Positions 1 to 5,199 of a stretch of DNA of 5,199 nt are shown piece by piece. The position numbers and the translations under genes are program-made. The stretch is from Aurantibrevibacter sp041747755 (GTDB lineage Bacteria; Bacteroidota; Bacteroidia; Flavobacteriales; Flavobacteriaceae), in NCBI GenBank assembly GCA_041747755.1, contig JBGTEN010000084.1, forward strand, positions 1 through 5,199, in the 5' to 3' direction. The notes beneath the pieces were generated by a model that saw only the letters and a program-made list of their open reading frames with translations, had not been told where the DNA came from and did no database searches. Position 1 is the stretch's first letter. The number at the start of each line of letters is the position of its first letter.

Positions 1-699
1 ATATTTGGGTGGTGGCAATAGGCCATCTGTTACCTCAGCAACAAATTCTTCTTTGCTCATCGTAGCTCTCAGGGCGTAATTCATTTTCTTTTGATTTCCT
101 AAGGTATCTACTGTTTCTTTCATCATATTCTTCCCGCATGCTGAACCTGCCCCATGAGCCGGATAAACAATTACATCATCTGCTAAAGGCATTATTTTGG
201 TACGCAAACTATCAAAAAGAATTCCGGCTAAATCTTCTTTAGTCATATCCGCAGCTTTCTGTGCTAAATCAGGCCTACCTACATCACCTAGGAATAAAGT
301 ATCGCCTGAGAAAAGGGCATGATCTTTACCGTTCTTGTCCCGCAATAAATAACAGGTACTTTCCATGGTATGTCCGGGCGTATGTAAAACCTTTATAGTA
401 AGTTCGCCCAGTTTAAACTCTTGTCCGTCCGTAGCAATAATGGCTTCGAATGATGGGTTTGCCAAGGGTCCGTAAACAATCGGGGCACCCGTTTCTTTTG
501 AAAGTGTTACATGCCCACTTACAAAGTCGGCATGAAAATGGGTTTCCAAAATGTATTTAATTTTGGCATTGGCTTCCTTTGCCTTTTTTATATAAGGACC
601 AACTTCCCGTAAAGGATCAATAATAGCCACTTCCCCTTTGCTTTCAATATAATAAGCCCCTTGGGCTAAACATCCGGTATATATTTGTTCTATGTTCAT
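1..699 (-). CDS. MBL-fold persulfide dioxygenase-like hydrolase, probably rhodanese fusion (N-terminal part)
   Basis: The first 233 residues of a metallo-beta-lactamase-fold protein read in frame from the ATG at 699 to the left edge, where the gene is cut. The metal-site motifs are in order: THFHADFVSGH (H54, H56, D58), PGHT (H110), FSGDTLFLGD (D133) and YPAHGAGSACGK (H182). The GDVGRPDL stretch after D133 and the PAHGAGSxCGK block are typical of the ETHE1/CstB-like persulfide dioxygenase branch. These enzymes use mononuclear iron held by two His and one Asp to oxidise glutathione or other persulfides to sulfite. H54, H110 and D133 match those ligands. Family members with these blocks usually continue into one or two rhodanese domains, which would lie outside the window, so the fusion is inferred. 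The residue after D58 is Phe instead of the classical His, usual for this subclass. A cytoplasmic location is likely, since no signal peptide is visible. The gene lies 95 bp downstream of the SulP transporter gene on the same strand and has its own candidate promoter. Confidence 0.92.
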   Translation of the reverse strand, partial: MNIEQIYTGCLAQGAYYIESKGEVAIIDPLREVGPYIKKAKEANAKIKYILETHFHADFVSGHVTLSKETGAPIVYGPLANPSFEAIIATDGQEFKLGELTIKVLHTPGHTMESTCYLLRDKNGKDHALFSGDTLFLGDVGRPDLAQKAADMTKEDLAGILFDSLRTKIMPLADDVIVYPAHGAGSACGKNMMKETVDTLGNQKKMNYALRATMSKEEFVAEVTDGLLPPPKY

Positions 700-716
700 T
701 TTAATTTATTTTTTTT

Positions 717-731
717 GGAAATTATATTTCC
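717..731 (-). repeat. small inverted repeat in the leader of the MBL gene
   Basis: GGAAAT-TAT-ATTTCC is a perfect 6-bp inverted repeat with a 3-base centre. It lies 17 bases upstream of the MBL start codon, between the candidate promoter box and the ATG, and is followed on the minus strand by a run of eight A residues leading to the start. It could form a weak hairpin in the 5' leader or be a protein-binding site. It is short and AT-rich, so chance is possible. Confidence 0.35.
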
Positions 732-758
732 GGTACACTATTAAATTCTTTAATGACA

Positions 759-766
759 CAAAAATA
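759..766 (-). promoter_or_regulatory. candidate -7 promoter box of the MBL gene
   Basis: Read on the minus strand the bases are TATTTTTG, a full match to the Bacteroidota -7 consensus TAnnTTTG. Transcription would start about four bases downstream, near 755, giving a leader of roughly 56 nt before the ATG at 699. No TTG is present at the usual 19-bp spacing; only a TTC occurs, at 18 bp. The missing -33 element and the palindrome just upstream suggest an activator-dependent promoter. Confidence 0.5.
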
Positions 767-787
767 CGGTTATTGATTTATTTTGAA

Positions 788-803
788 GGTAACATTAGTT
801 ACC
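788..803. promoter_or_regulatory. perfect palindrome, candidate operator of the MBL promoter
   Basis: GGTAAC-ATTA-GTTACC is a perfect 6-bp inverted repeat around a 4-bp centre. It overlaps the last two codons and the stop codon of the SulP gene and sits upstream of the MBL promoter box. The inner 14 bp (789-802, GTAAC-N4-GTTAC) have the half-site and spacer layout of Crp/Fnr-family sites. The centre at 795.5 is 36.5 bp upstream of the last G of the -7 box, which places it near -40.5. A related site sits at exactly the same distance from the SulP box. It is unlikely to be a terminator because the stem is short and no T-run follows on the minus strand. The operator role is inferred. Confidence 0.5.
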
Positions 804-2525
804 ATTTCCCATATTCTGGTAGGCGAGTCTTTCACTTAACAACGATTGGGAGACGGGATTATCAAAATAAGCTACTGCTTCTTTAGTTCCTGTAAACAGG
901 TATTCCTTCTTCAACTCTGAAATGATTGGACTACTAAAAATAATATCTCTTGCCGGTCCAGTAGCACCGGCAATAAAAAAAGCAATGTTTTTATCATGGA
1001 TTTCACGAATCAGATTGGAAAGCATTCCTATTGCTGTTGAATCTATGTAATTAATTGCTTCTGCATTTAAAATTATCCCTTTAAGCTGAGGCCCCTTGAG
1101 GTTTATAAATTGGCGCATCTGTTTTTTAAAATAGTTAATATTTCCGAAATACAATTGGGAATCGAACCTTACAATGAGCAAATCTTCTCTAATCTCTATG
1201 TCCTCTTCAAACCGCTTTATGTTCCTGTAATAATCAGAATCTTTAATTTTTCCTAAAATCGCAAAATGAGGTTTAGACGTCCTGTACACCATAAGCAACA
1301 ATGAAAATAACACGCCAAACAAAATACCTTCTTTAATCCCTACAAAAAGCGTCATAAGAAAAGTAACAAGTACCAAGAAAAATTCATCCTTATTGTGTTT
1401 CCAAAGATATCTGGGGTATTTTAAATCAATAAGTCCAAACACCGACACCATAATTATTGCTGCAAGGACTGCATTTGGGAGATAATAAAACAATGGTGTG
1501 AAAAATAATAAAGTTAACATCACCAAAAGCACACTTATGACAGCGGCAATTGGGGTCTGCGCACCGGATTCATTATTAACAGCAGATCTAGACATACTTG
1601 CGGTAATTGGAAATCCGTGAAAAAATGAACCTACAATATTGGCACTTCCCAAGGCAATCAACTCTTGGTTAGCATCAATAGTCTCCTCCTTTGTTTTTTC
1701 TTCCAAAGCTTTACCGATGGAAATTGCTTCCATATACCCAATAAGTGCCAATGTAATTGCCATTGCAAATAAATCACTGCTATGCGTCCAACTAAATTCC
1801 GGGAACGTAAGGTTGGGAAGTCCCACCGGAATATCCCCAACAATTCCAACACCGTTTAAATCCAGTTGAAATAAAAACGTAATTAGGGTTGTTAGAATAA
1901 CCACAATTAATACGCCGGGGATTCGTTTATTCCATTTCTTTAATGCCAAAATAACTAGAACACTTAAGCCCCCAAGTAGTACAGTAATCCAATGTGTATT
2001 GGGTACTGCCATTAGTGTGGCGCCTAAAATCTCATAGAATTTGTTGCTATTGGTAATGGATATTCCAAGTAGGTGATTTAGCTGACCAACCATAATAATT
2101 ACTACTGCGCCGGAGGTAAATCCGCTTAATACAGGTTTGGATAGAAAATTAACCAAAAAACCCATTCTAAAAATTCCAAAAACCAGTTGTATAGCGCCTA
2201 CCATAAAGGTTAGTAACAATGCCATGGCAATATAATTATCGACTCCGGAGATAGCCAAAGTACCTAACCCGGCGGCAATCAATAGAGAATCCATAGCCAC
2301 CGGACCTACAGCCAATTTTCTTGAAGTTCCCAACAGGGCATACACAAATACAGGAATAAGAGAAGCATACAAACCATAAACAGGAGGTAACCCGGCAATT
2401 AATGCATAGGCCATACCCTGAGGAATAAGAATTATTCCTACTGAAAGCCCTGCCATCAGGTCCTTTACAAAAAAGCGACCTTCATAGTGTGGTAACCATT
2501 TTAAAAACGGAAAGATACTTTGCAT
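795..2525 (-). CDS. SulP (SLC26A-type) inorganic anion transporter with C-terminal STAS domain
   Basis: A complete 576-residue membrane transporter of normal length for bacterial SulP permeases, which move sulfate, bicarbonate or other anions across the inner membrane. The N-terminal sulfate-transporter signature PVYGLYAS is at residues 48-55, followed by GPVAMDS (74-80), NFLSKPVLSGFTSGA (126-140) and the conserved FPITASMSRSAVNNESGAQT block (305-324). Many hydrophobic segments span about residues 20-415. A cytoplasmic STAS domain covers about 437-555, with the NAEAINYIDSTAI loop at 487-499 and the D495-S496-T497 equivalent of the anti-sigma-factor-antagonist phosphorylation loop. The substrate cannot be read from sequence; sulfate or sulfite fits the neighbouring persulfide dioxygenase-like gene downstream. 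The start at 2525 is supported by a promoter box placed to put transcription start at or next to this ATG. The 3' end overlaps the candidate operator of the MBL gene, and the two genes may also be partly co-transcribed. Confidence 0.95.
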   Translation of the reverse strand: MQSIFPFLKWLPHYEGRFFVKDLMAGLSVGIILIPQGMAYALIAGLPPVYGLYASLIPVFVYALLGTSRKLAVGPVAMDSLLIAAGLGTLAISGVDNYIAMALLLTFMVGAIQLVFGIFRMGFLVNFLSKPVLSGFTSGAVVIIMVGQLNHLLGISITNSNKFYEILGATLMAVPNTHWITVLLGGLSVLVILALKKWNKRIPGVLIVVILTTLITFLFQLDLNGVGIVGDIPVGLPNLTFPEFSWTHSSDLFAMAITLALIGYMEAISIGKALEEKTKEETIDANQELIALGSANIVGSFFHGFPITASMSRSAVNNESGAQTPIAAVISVLLVMLTLLFFTPLFYYLPNAVLAAIIMVSVFGLIDLKYPRYLWKHNKDEFFLVLVTFLMTLFVGIKEGILFGVLFSLLLMVYRTSKPHFAILGKIKDSDYYRNIKRFEEDIEIREDLLIVRFDSQLYFGNINYFKKQMRQFINLKGPQLKGIILNAEAINYIDSTAIGMLSNLIREIHDKNIAFFIAGATGPARDIIFSSPIISELKKEYLFTGTKEAVAYFDNPVSQSLLSERLAYQNMGNGN

Positions 2526-2529
2526 TGGT

Positions 2530-2537
2530 CAAATTTA
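2530..2537 (-). promoter_or_regulatory. candidate -7 promoter box of the SulP gene, leaderless layout
   Basis: The minus strand reads TAAATTTG, a full match to TAnnTTTG, followed by only four bases (acca) before the ATG at 2525. The expected transcription start falls at 2526-2525, so the mRNA would have practically no leader. No TTG is found at the usual 19-bp position. Instead a GTAAC-N4-GTAAC site lies further upstream, the same layout as at the MBL promoter. Confidence 0.5.
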
Positions 2538-2559
2538 CCCTTTAATACCTAATTCCTAT

Positions 2560-2573
2560 GTTACTTTTGTTAC
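2560..2573. promoter_or_regulatory. GTAAC-N4-GTAAC site, candidate activator site of the SulP promoter
   Basis: On the minus strand the bases are GTAAC-AAAA-GTAAC. This differs at one position from the symmetric GTAAC-N4-GTTAC found upstream of the MBL gene. The centre at 2566.5 is 36.5 bp upstream of the last G of the SulP -7 box, exactly the spacing seen at the MBL promoter, and would be about -40.5 from the transcription start. This is where a class II Crp/Fnr activator would bind. The functional role is inferred from the shared layout. Confidence 0.42.
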
Positions 2574-2600
2574 GTTTCTGCATTATATAAATAGCATTGG

Positions 2601-2622
2601 ACTTTAAAGCATAGTTTAAAGT
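2601..2622. repeat. AT-rich inverted repeat between SulP and the regulator pseudogene
   Basis: ACTTTAAA-gcatag-TTTAAAGT is a perfect 8-bp inverted repeat with a 6-base loop, placed just after the 3' end of the pseudogene and upstream of the SulP promoter. It might be the remains of a terminator for the regulator gene. However, the stem has only two G-C pairs and no T-run follows on the minus strand, so terminator function is doubtful. Confidence 0.35.
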
Positions 2623-2640
2623 TTATAAAAATGATTCCTT

Positions 2641-3131
2641 TTAACACTTATAACAGAAATCGAGGCCTTTATATTGGTGTGATACAATTTTACTATAAGC
2701 ATTTAAAAGCCGAGATATAATTACTCCGGAGATATGCAAATCCAAAGCTGTTTCCTGATCCGTACTATGGAGTATATCATAATTTACTACTTTGGTAAGG
2801 AATCCACGGTTTACAAAAGTTCCATAATTAATTCGGTATCAGTCTCGGCTATTGCTTGTATTTTACTTTTATGGGGACCAACACAACAATTTATGGTTAT
2901 AGCGTAAGTATTTCCTTTTTCAATATAAGATATTACCAGTTCTTCATTCTCATCCTCACGAAGGATTTATACGGCACCATTTTAGAGGACTGGCATTACC
3001 ATTATCCGTTCACCAATGTCTATTCCAATTTGGTTTTGATCTATTTTAACAAACGTACCCAAGATTTCTATTACATGAAGTAATTCCGGTTCCAAAATAA
3101 ACCCAAAATGTTGCTAGAAAACTTCTTTCAT
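2641..3131 (-). pseudogene. decayed Crp/Fnr-family transcriptional regulator
   Basis: No open frame spans this stretch, but its translation follows a flavobacterial Crp/Fnr regulator from end to end. From the ATG at 3131 one frame gives MKEVF*QHFGFILEPELL, then IGIDIGER, MPVL*NGAV*ILREDENEE, SYIEKGNTYAITINCC and KIQAIAETDTELIM, the cyclic-nucleotide-binding-like sensor domain. It then gives ELL*TVDS, matching the dimer-helix block ELLETVDS. The reading moves to another frame near 2800-2795 and continues KVVNYDILHSTDQETALDLH and SGVIISRLL, the winged-helix DNA-binding domain, to a TAA at 2641. Stops lie at 3114-3116 (Gln CAG to TAG), 2982-2984, 2967-2969 (Lys AAA to TAA) and 2811-2813 (Glu GAA to TAA). 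About 30 codons after TELIM and about 20 after TVDS appear deleted; total length is 491 bp against about 660 bp for an intact gene. The recognition helix has Gly where the family has Arg (SRVVISRLL). The ATG lies 8 bp after the epimerase stop. The comparison is to family sequences from memory, not an alignment. Confidence 0.85.
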
Positions 3132-3139
3132 TGAGTTGA

Positions 3140-3916
3140 TTATTTGATAGCGATATGAACTTTAAATATTTTAGGAGCAGTGTTCAAATACTGAAATCCT
3201 TCATGCAGCTTGGACTGTGGAAGCGAACTAGGGTAAAAAGTAATGGGTTCTATGCATACCATATTCGAGACTTCGGTCCACAGCATAAAACTTCCAAAAC
3301 CTTCCGTTTGTATTGCAATTTCACCTTTATCTAAAAGAGAAATAGTATCGCAATCCGGAACATGAAAAGCCCTACTCCCTGCTTCCAATACTTCCGGAAT
3401 TGTTATGGTCTTAGAGCCAGTGACAATTAAAGGTGCCGCAGTCTGTAAGCTAAATGCAGGATGGTAACCCAACATAAAAGCCATATCCTTTTCTCCGGCA
3501 ACCGTGAACGTTATTTGCAATCCTGAATCTTTTAATTCAACCTTTTTTTGAAATTCAAAATTATAAGGCCAAAGCAACCATTGTTGCGTTGATTTTTCCG
3601 GGTATTTGGAATTTTTAACTAGAGTACCCGCCTTGTAAACCTTTGAATATGTTACTTGTGTTGTTGTTTGTTCTAATACAACATATTCCAACTCCCGTAA
3701 CAACCCATGTTGGTCTTGAATTGCATTTGCTCTCGGAACCGCAACACTATAGCCAACCTCATTGGTGGGACCTATAATAGGAAACATTTCTGTATCTGTG
3801 TTTCTCCAGCCGGGACTACCTTTTTGATGCATGTATTCCTGACCATTGACTACATAACTAACAAGCTCGCCTTTTTCTATCCCGACTTCCTGATTGTTCC
3901 CTATTAATTTCACCAT
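3140..3916 (-). CDS. aldose 1-epimerase (galactose mutarotase-like) family protein
   Basis: A complete 258-residue beta-sandwich protein of the aldose 1-epimerase superfamily, which interconverts alpha and beta anomers of sugars or sugar phosphates in the cytoplasm. The family landmarks are visible in order: FPIIGP (45-50), the substrate-binding His block QDQHGLLRE (H70, R74), GYHPAF with the catalytic acid candidate H152 (150-155), and CIEPIT with the catalytic base candidate E223 (221-226). It is somewhat shorter than classical GalM and resembles the compact bacterial 'aldose 1-epimerase family' type, so the actual sugar is unknown. It lies 129 bp downstream of the cystathionine synthase-like gene in the same direction. 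I found no TAnnTTTG box in that gap, so it may be read from the upstream promoter or from a non-consensus one. The regulator pseudogene starts 8 bp after its stop, so the two may once have been co-transcribed. The role has no obvious link to the sulfur genes. Confidence 0.9.
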   Translation of the reverse strand: MVKLIGNNQEVGIEKGELVSYVVNGQEYMHQKGSPGWRNTDTEMFPIIGPTNEVGYSVAVPRANAIQDQHGLLRELEYVVLEQTTTQVTYSKVYKAGTLVKNSKYPEKSTQQWLLWPYNFEFQKKVELKDSGLQITFTVAGEKDMAFMLGYHPAFSLQTAAPLIVTGSKTITIPEVLEAGSRAFHVPDCDTISLLDKGEIAIQTEGFGSFMLWTEVSNMVCIEPITFYPSSLPQSKLHEGFQYLNTAPKIFKVHIAIK

Positions 3917-3957
3917 ACTATTTGGATCACTTTTATATTTAGTTCTATATAATTTTT

Positions 3958-3978
3958 ACTTTATTTTGAACTTTATTT
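3958..3978. repeat. 9-bp direct repeat in the gap upstream of the epimerase
   Basis: ACTTTATTT occurs twice, at 3958-3966 and 3970-3978, separated by TGA. ATAAAGT at 4004-4010 is an inverted partial copy that could pair with either. The 129-bp gap 3917-4045 otherwise shows no recognisable promoter box, terminator or small gene. In such AT-rich DNA the repeat may be chance. Confidence 0.3.
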
Positions 3979-4045
3979 CAGCTATTCACCAAGTTAATCA
4001 ACCATAAAGTTTTTCCTTGCCGGGACAAAGAACTAATTAATTACA

Positions 4046-5026
4046 CTACTCCAAAAAACCTTTCTCCCGCATCCAATCGTCGTTGAACATCTTCCCCACA
4101 TACCTACTTCCATGATCATGGAACAAAACTACTACTACATCATCTTTAGTAAAATGTTCTTGAAGTTGGAGCACCCCTTTAATAGCAGCACCGGCAGAGT
4201 TGCCCAGAAACATTCCTTCCTCTTTTGCCAAACGTTGGGTATAAACAGCAGCGTCCTTATCTGTTACCTTTGTAAATCCGTCAATAATATCAAAATTCAC
4301 ATTCTTGGGGAGAATATCTTCACCGATACCTTCTGTAATGTATGGGTAAATCTCCTTTTCATCAAAAATTCCTGTTTCGTGATACTTTTTAAAAACCGAT
4401 CCGTAGGTATCTACACCCCATATTTTTATTTTAGGATTTTTAGATTTAAGATAGCTGCCAACCCCTGAAATTGTCCCCCCGGTACCAACACCGACCACAA
4501 AATGGGTTACTTTCCCATTAGTCTGTTCCCATATTTCGGGTCCTGTAGTTAAAAAATGAGCCTTTGTATTGGAGGGGTTATCGTACTGATTTACATACCA
4601 TGAATTGGGTATTTCTGTTGCCAATCTTTTTGCCGTAGAATAATAGCTTCTAGGGTCATCAGGAGCTACATCTGTAGGACAAACATAGACCTTGCTTCCC
4701 ATAGCTTTGAGAATATCAATTTTTTCTTTGGATTGTTTATCACTGATAACACAAATCATCTTATACCCTTTAACTACAGCCGCCAGTGCCAAACCCATAC
4801 CGGTATTTCCGGAAGTTCCTTCAATGATGGTACCGCCTGGTTTTAACAACCCGGAAGCTTCTGCATCTTGTACCATCTGCACGGCCATACGGTCTTTTAC
4901 CGAATTCCCTGGATTAAATGTCTCGTATTTAGCCAAGACAAGACATGGCAAATCAGCCGTCAATCTGTTCAATTTTACCAATGGGGTATTCCCAATTGTA
5001 CCCAATATATTTTCTGCGTATTCCAT
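4046..5026 (-). CDS. PLP-dependent cystathionine beta-synthase / cysteine synthase family enzyme
   Basis: A complete 326-residue fold-type II PLP enzyme that joins an activated serine with a thiol or sulfide to make cystathionine or cysteine. NPGNSVKDR (38-46) carries the Schiff-base lysine K44. TSGNTG (71-76) binds the substrate carboxylate, GVGTGGT (179-185) the PLP phosphate, and S277 in GNSAGA (275-280) contacts the pyridine nitrogen. Details are nearer to cystathionine beta-synthase than to classical CysK: IPNSWYVNQYDNPSN after the substrate site, the EGIGEDILP segment (232-240), and the C-terminal DDWMREKGFLE resembling the end of the CBS catalytic core. The haem-binding N-terminus and C-terminal Bateman domains of animal CBS are absent, so this is an unregulated core-only form. 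Whether it makes cysteine or cystathionine cannot be decided from sequence. It has its own canonical promoter, with the -7 box five bases from the ATG, which supports this start. Confidence 0.93.
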   Translation of the reverse strand: MEYAENILGTIGNTPLVKLNRLTADLPCLVLAKYETFNPGNSVKDRMAVQMVQDAEASGLLKPGGTIIEGTSGNTGMGLALAAVVKGYKMICVISDKQSKEKIDILKAMGSKVYVCPTDVAPDDPRSYYSTAKRLATEIPNSWYVNQYDNPSNTKAHFLTTGPEIWEQTNGKVTHFVVGVGTGGTISGVGSYLKSKNPKIKIWGVDTYGSVFKKYHETGIFDEKEIYPYITEGIGEDILPKNVNFDIIDGFTKVTDKDAAVYTQRLAKEEGMFLGNSAGAAIKGVLQLQEHFTKDDVVVVLFHDHGSRYVGKMFNDDWMREKGFLE

Positions 5027-5031
5027 TGAAC

Positions 5032-5061
5032 CAAAGATACCAATTTCGTTTTGCAGAGCAA
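5032..5061 (-). promoter_or_regulatory. canonical Bacteroidota promoter of the cystathionine synthase-like gene
   Basis: On the minus strand a TTG (5061-5059) is followed by exactly 19 bp and then TATCTTTG (5039-5032), matching the primary sigma-factor consensus TTG-N19-TAnnTTTG at every defined position. Only five bases (gttca) separate the box from the ATG at 5026. Transcription would start at or one or two bases before the start codon, predicting a leaderless mRNA. Confidence 0.7.
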
Positions 5062-5077
5062 TTTCGGAAACCTTTAA

Positions 5078-5199
5078 TTACTCAAATTTAATTGCTTTAA
5101 CCGGAGTAATTTTGGTGATGATATAGGAAGGTATCAACAACATTAGCAGACAAAGAATGAGCACACCAAAATTTAACATTAAAATTGTAGGGAGGTCTA
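5078..5199 (-). CDS. FtsX-like ABC transporter permease, C-terminal fragment
   Basis: The last 39 codons and the TAA stop (5080-5078) of a gene entering from the right edge. They encode a hydrophobic helix (about NFGVLILCLLMLLIPSYII) followed by the short basic tail TKITPVKAIKFE. This helix plus [S/T]-x-[I]-x-PVKAI[R/K]F-[D/E] ending is typical of FtsX/MacB/LolE-type permeases, whose last transmembrane segment is followed by a conserved 'P-hydrophobic-[K/E]-A-[I/L]-R' tail. The fragment is too short to tell a lipoprotein-release or efflux permease from a cell-division FtsX. It ends 51 bp upstream of the start of the cystathionine synthase-like gene, which has its own promoter in that gap, so co-transcription is not required. 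Confidence 0.75.
   Translation of the reverse strand, partial: DLPTILMLNFGVLILCLLMLLIPSYIITKITPVKAIKFE

Noticed and set aside
788..803. The GGTAAC/GTTACC palindrome as a transcription terminator of the SulP gene
   Set aside because: The stem is only 6 bp, the stop codon lies in its loop, and no T-run follows on the minus strand; the promoter-proximal spacing fits an operator better.
2801..2820. A single-base homopolymer error as the only cause of the broken regulator frame
   Set aside because: Restoring one T would join the two frames locally, but the frame before the TAA still matches the family block ELLETVDS, and three further nonsense codons upstream plus missing segments remain, so one error cannot explain it.
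2856..3083. A 75-codon plus-strand reading frame in the spacer between SulP and the epimerase
   Set aside because: It starts at TTG, has no ribosome-binding or promoter signal, and lies entirely opposite the Crp/Fnr pseudogene, whose minus-strand translation is clearly protein-like.
3917..4045. A promoter or intrinsic terminator in the gap before the epimerase
   Set aside because: No CAAAnnTA (minus-strand TAnnTTTG) is present, and no GC-containing stem with a T-run was found; only short AT-rich repeats are visible.
4112..4468. A 118-codon plus-strand reading frame
   Set aside because: It is the antisense shadow of the 3' part of the cystathionine synthase-like gene, with no recognisable protein features.
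4692..5126. A 144-codon plus-strand reading frame
   Set aside because: It is antisense to the well-conserved cystathionine synthase-like gene and to the tail of the FtsX-like gene; no family resemblance is seen.

Overview
The window looks like chromosomal DNA of a member of the Bacteroidota, most likely a marine or soil Flavobacteriia. The evidence is AT-rich DNA with A-rich leaders and no clear Shine-Dalgarno sequences, Bacteroidota-type promoter boxes (TAnnTTTG, once with TTG exactly 19 bp upstream), and protein sequences of flavobacterial character. All real genes are on the minus strand, so transcription runs from high to low coordinates.

In order of transcription the window holds: the last 39 codons of an FtsX-like ABC permease (5078-5199); a PLP-dependent cystathionine beta-synthase/cysteine synthase-type enzyme with its own canonical promoter (4046-5026); a 129-bp gap; an aldose 1-epimerase family protein (3140-3916); the decayed remains of a Crp/Fnr-family regulator (2641-3131), which fill what otherwise looks like a 600-bp empty spacer; a full-length SulP anion transporter with a STAS domain (795-2525); and the N-terminal 233 residues of an MBL-fold persulfide dioxygenase-like protein, probably a rhodanese fusion, running off the left edge (1-699).

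The common theme is sulfur: a cysteine/cystathionine-forming enzyme, a sulfate-type transporter and a persulfide-oxidising enzyme. The transporter and persulfide enzyme promoters share an unusual design. Each has a TAnnTTTG box without a proper -33 TTG. Each also carries a GTAAC-N4-GTTAC-like 14-bp site whose centre lies exactly 36.5 bp upstream of the last G of the box. That is the geometry expected for an activator of the Crp/Fnr class bound near -41. A Crp/Fnr regulator gene lies directly upstream of this pair and is ruined by four in-frame stops, at least one frame change and two apparent internal deletions. The best reading is a small sulfur regulon whose local regulator has been lost while its two sites remain. 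The link between regulator and sites is inference.

The transporter and the cystathionine synthase-like gene both have the promoter box only 4-5 nt from the ATG, which predicts leaderless mRNAs. I saw no tRNA, rRNA, CRISPR array, insertion sequence or convincing intrinsic terminator.
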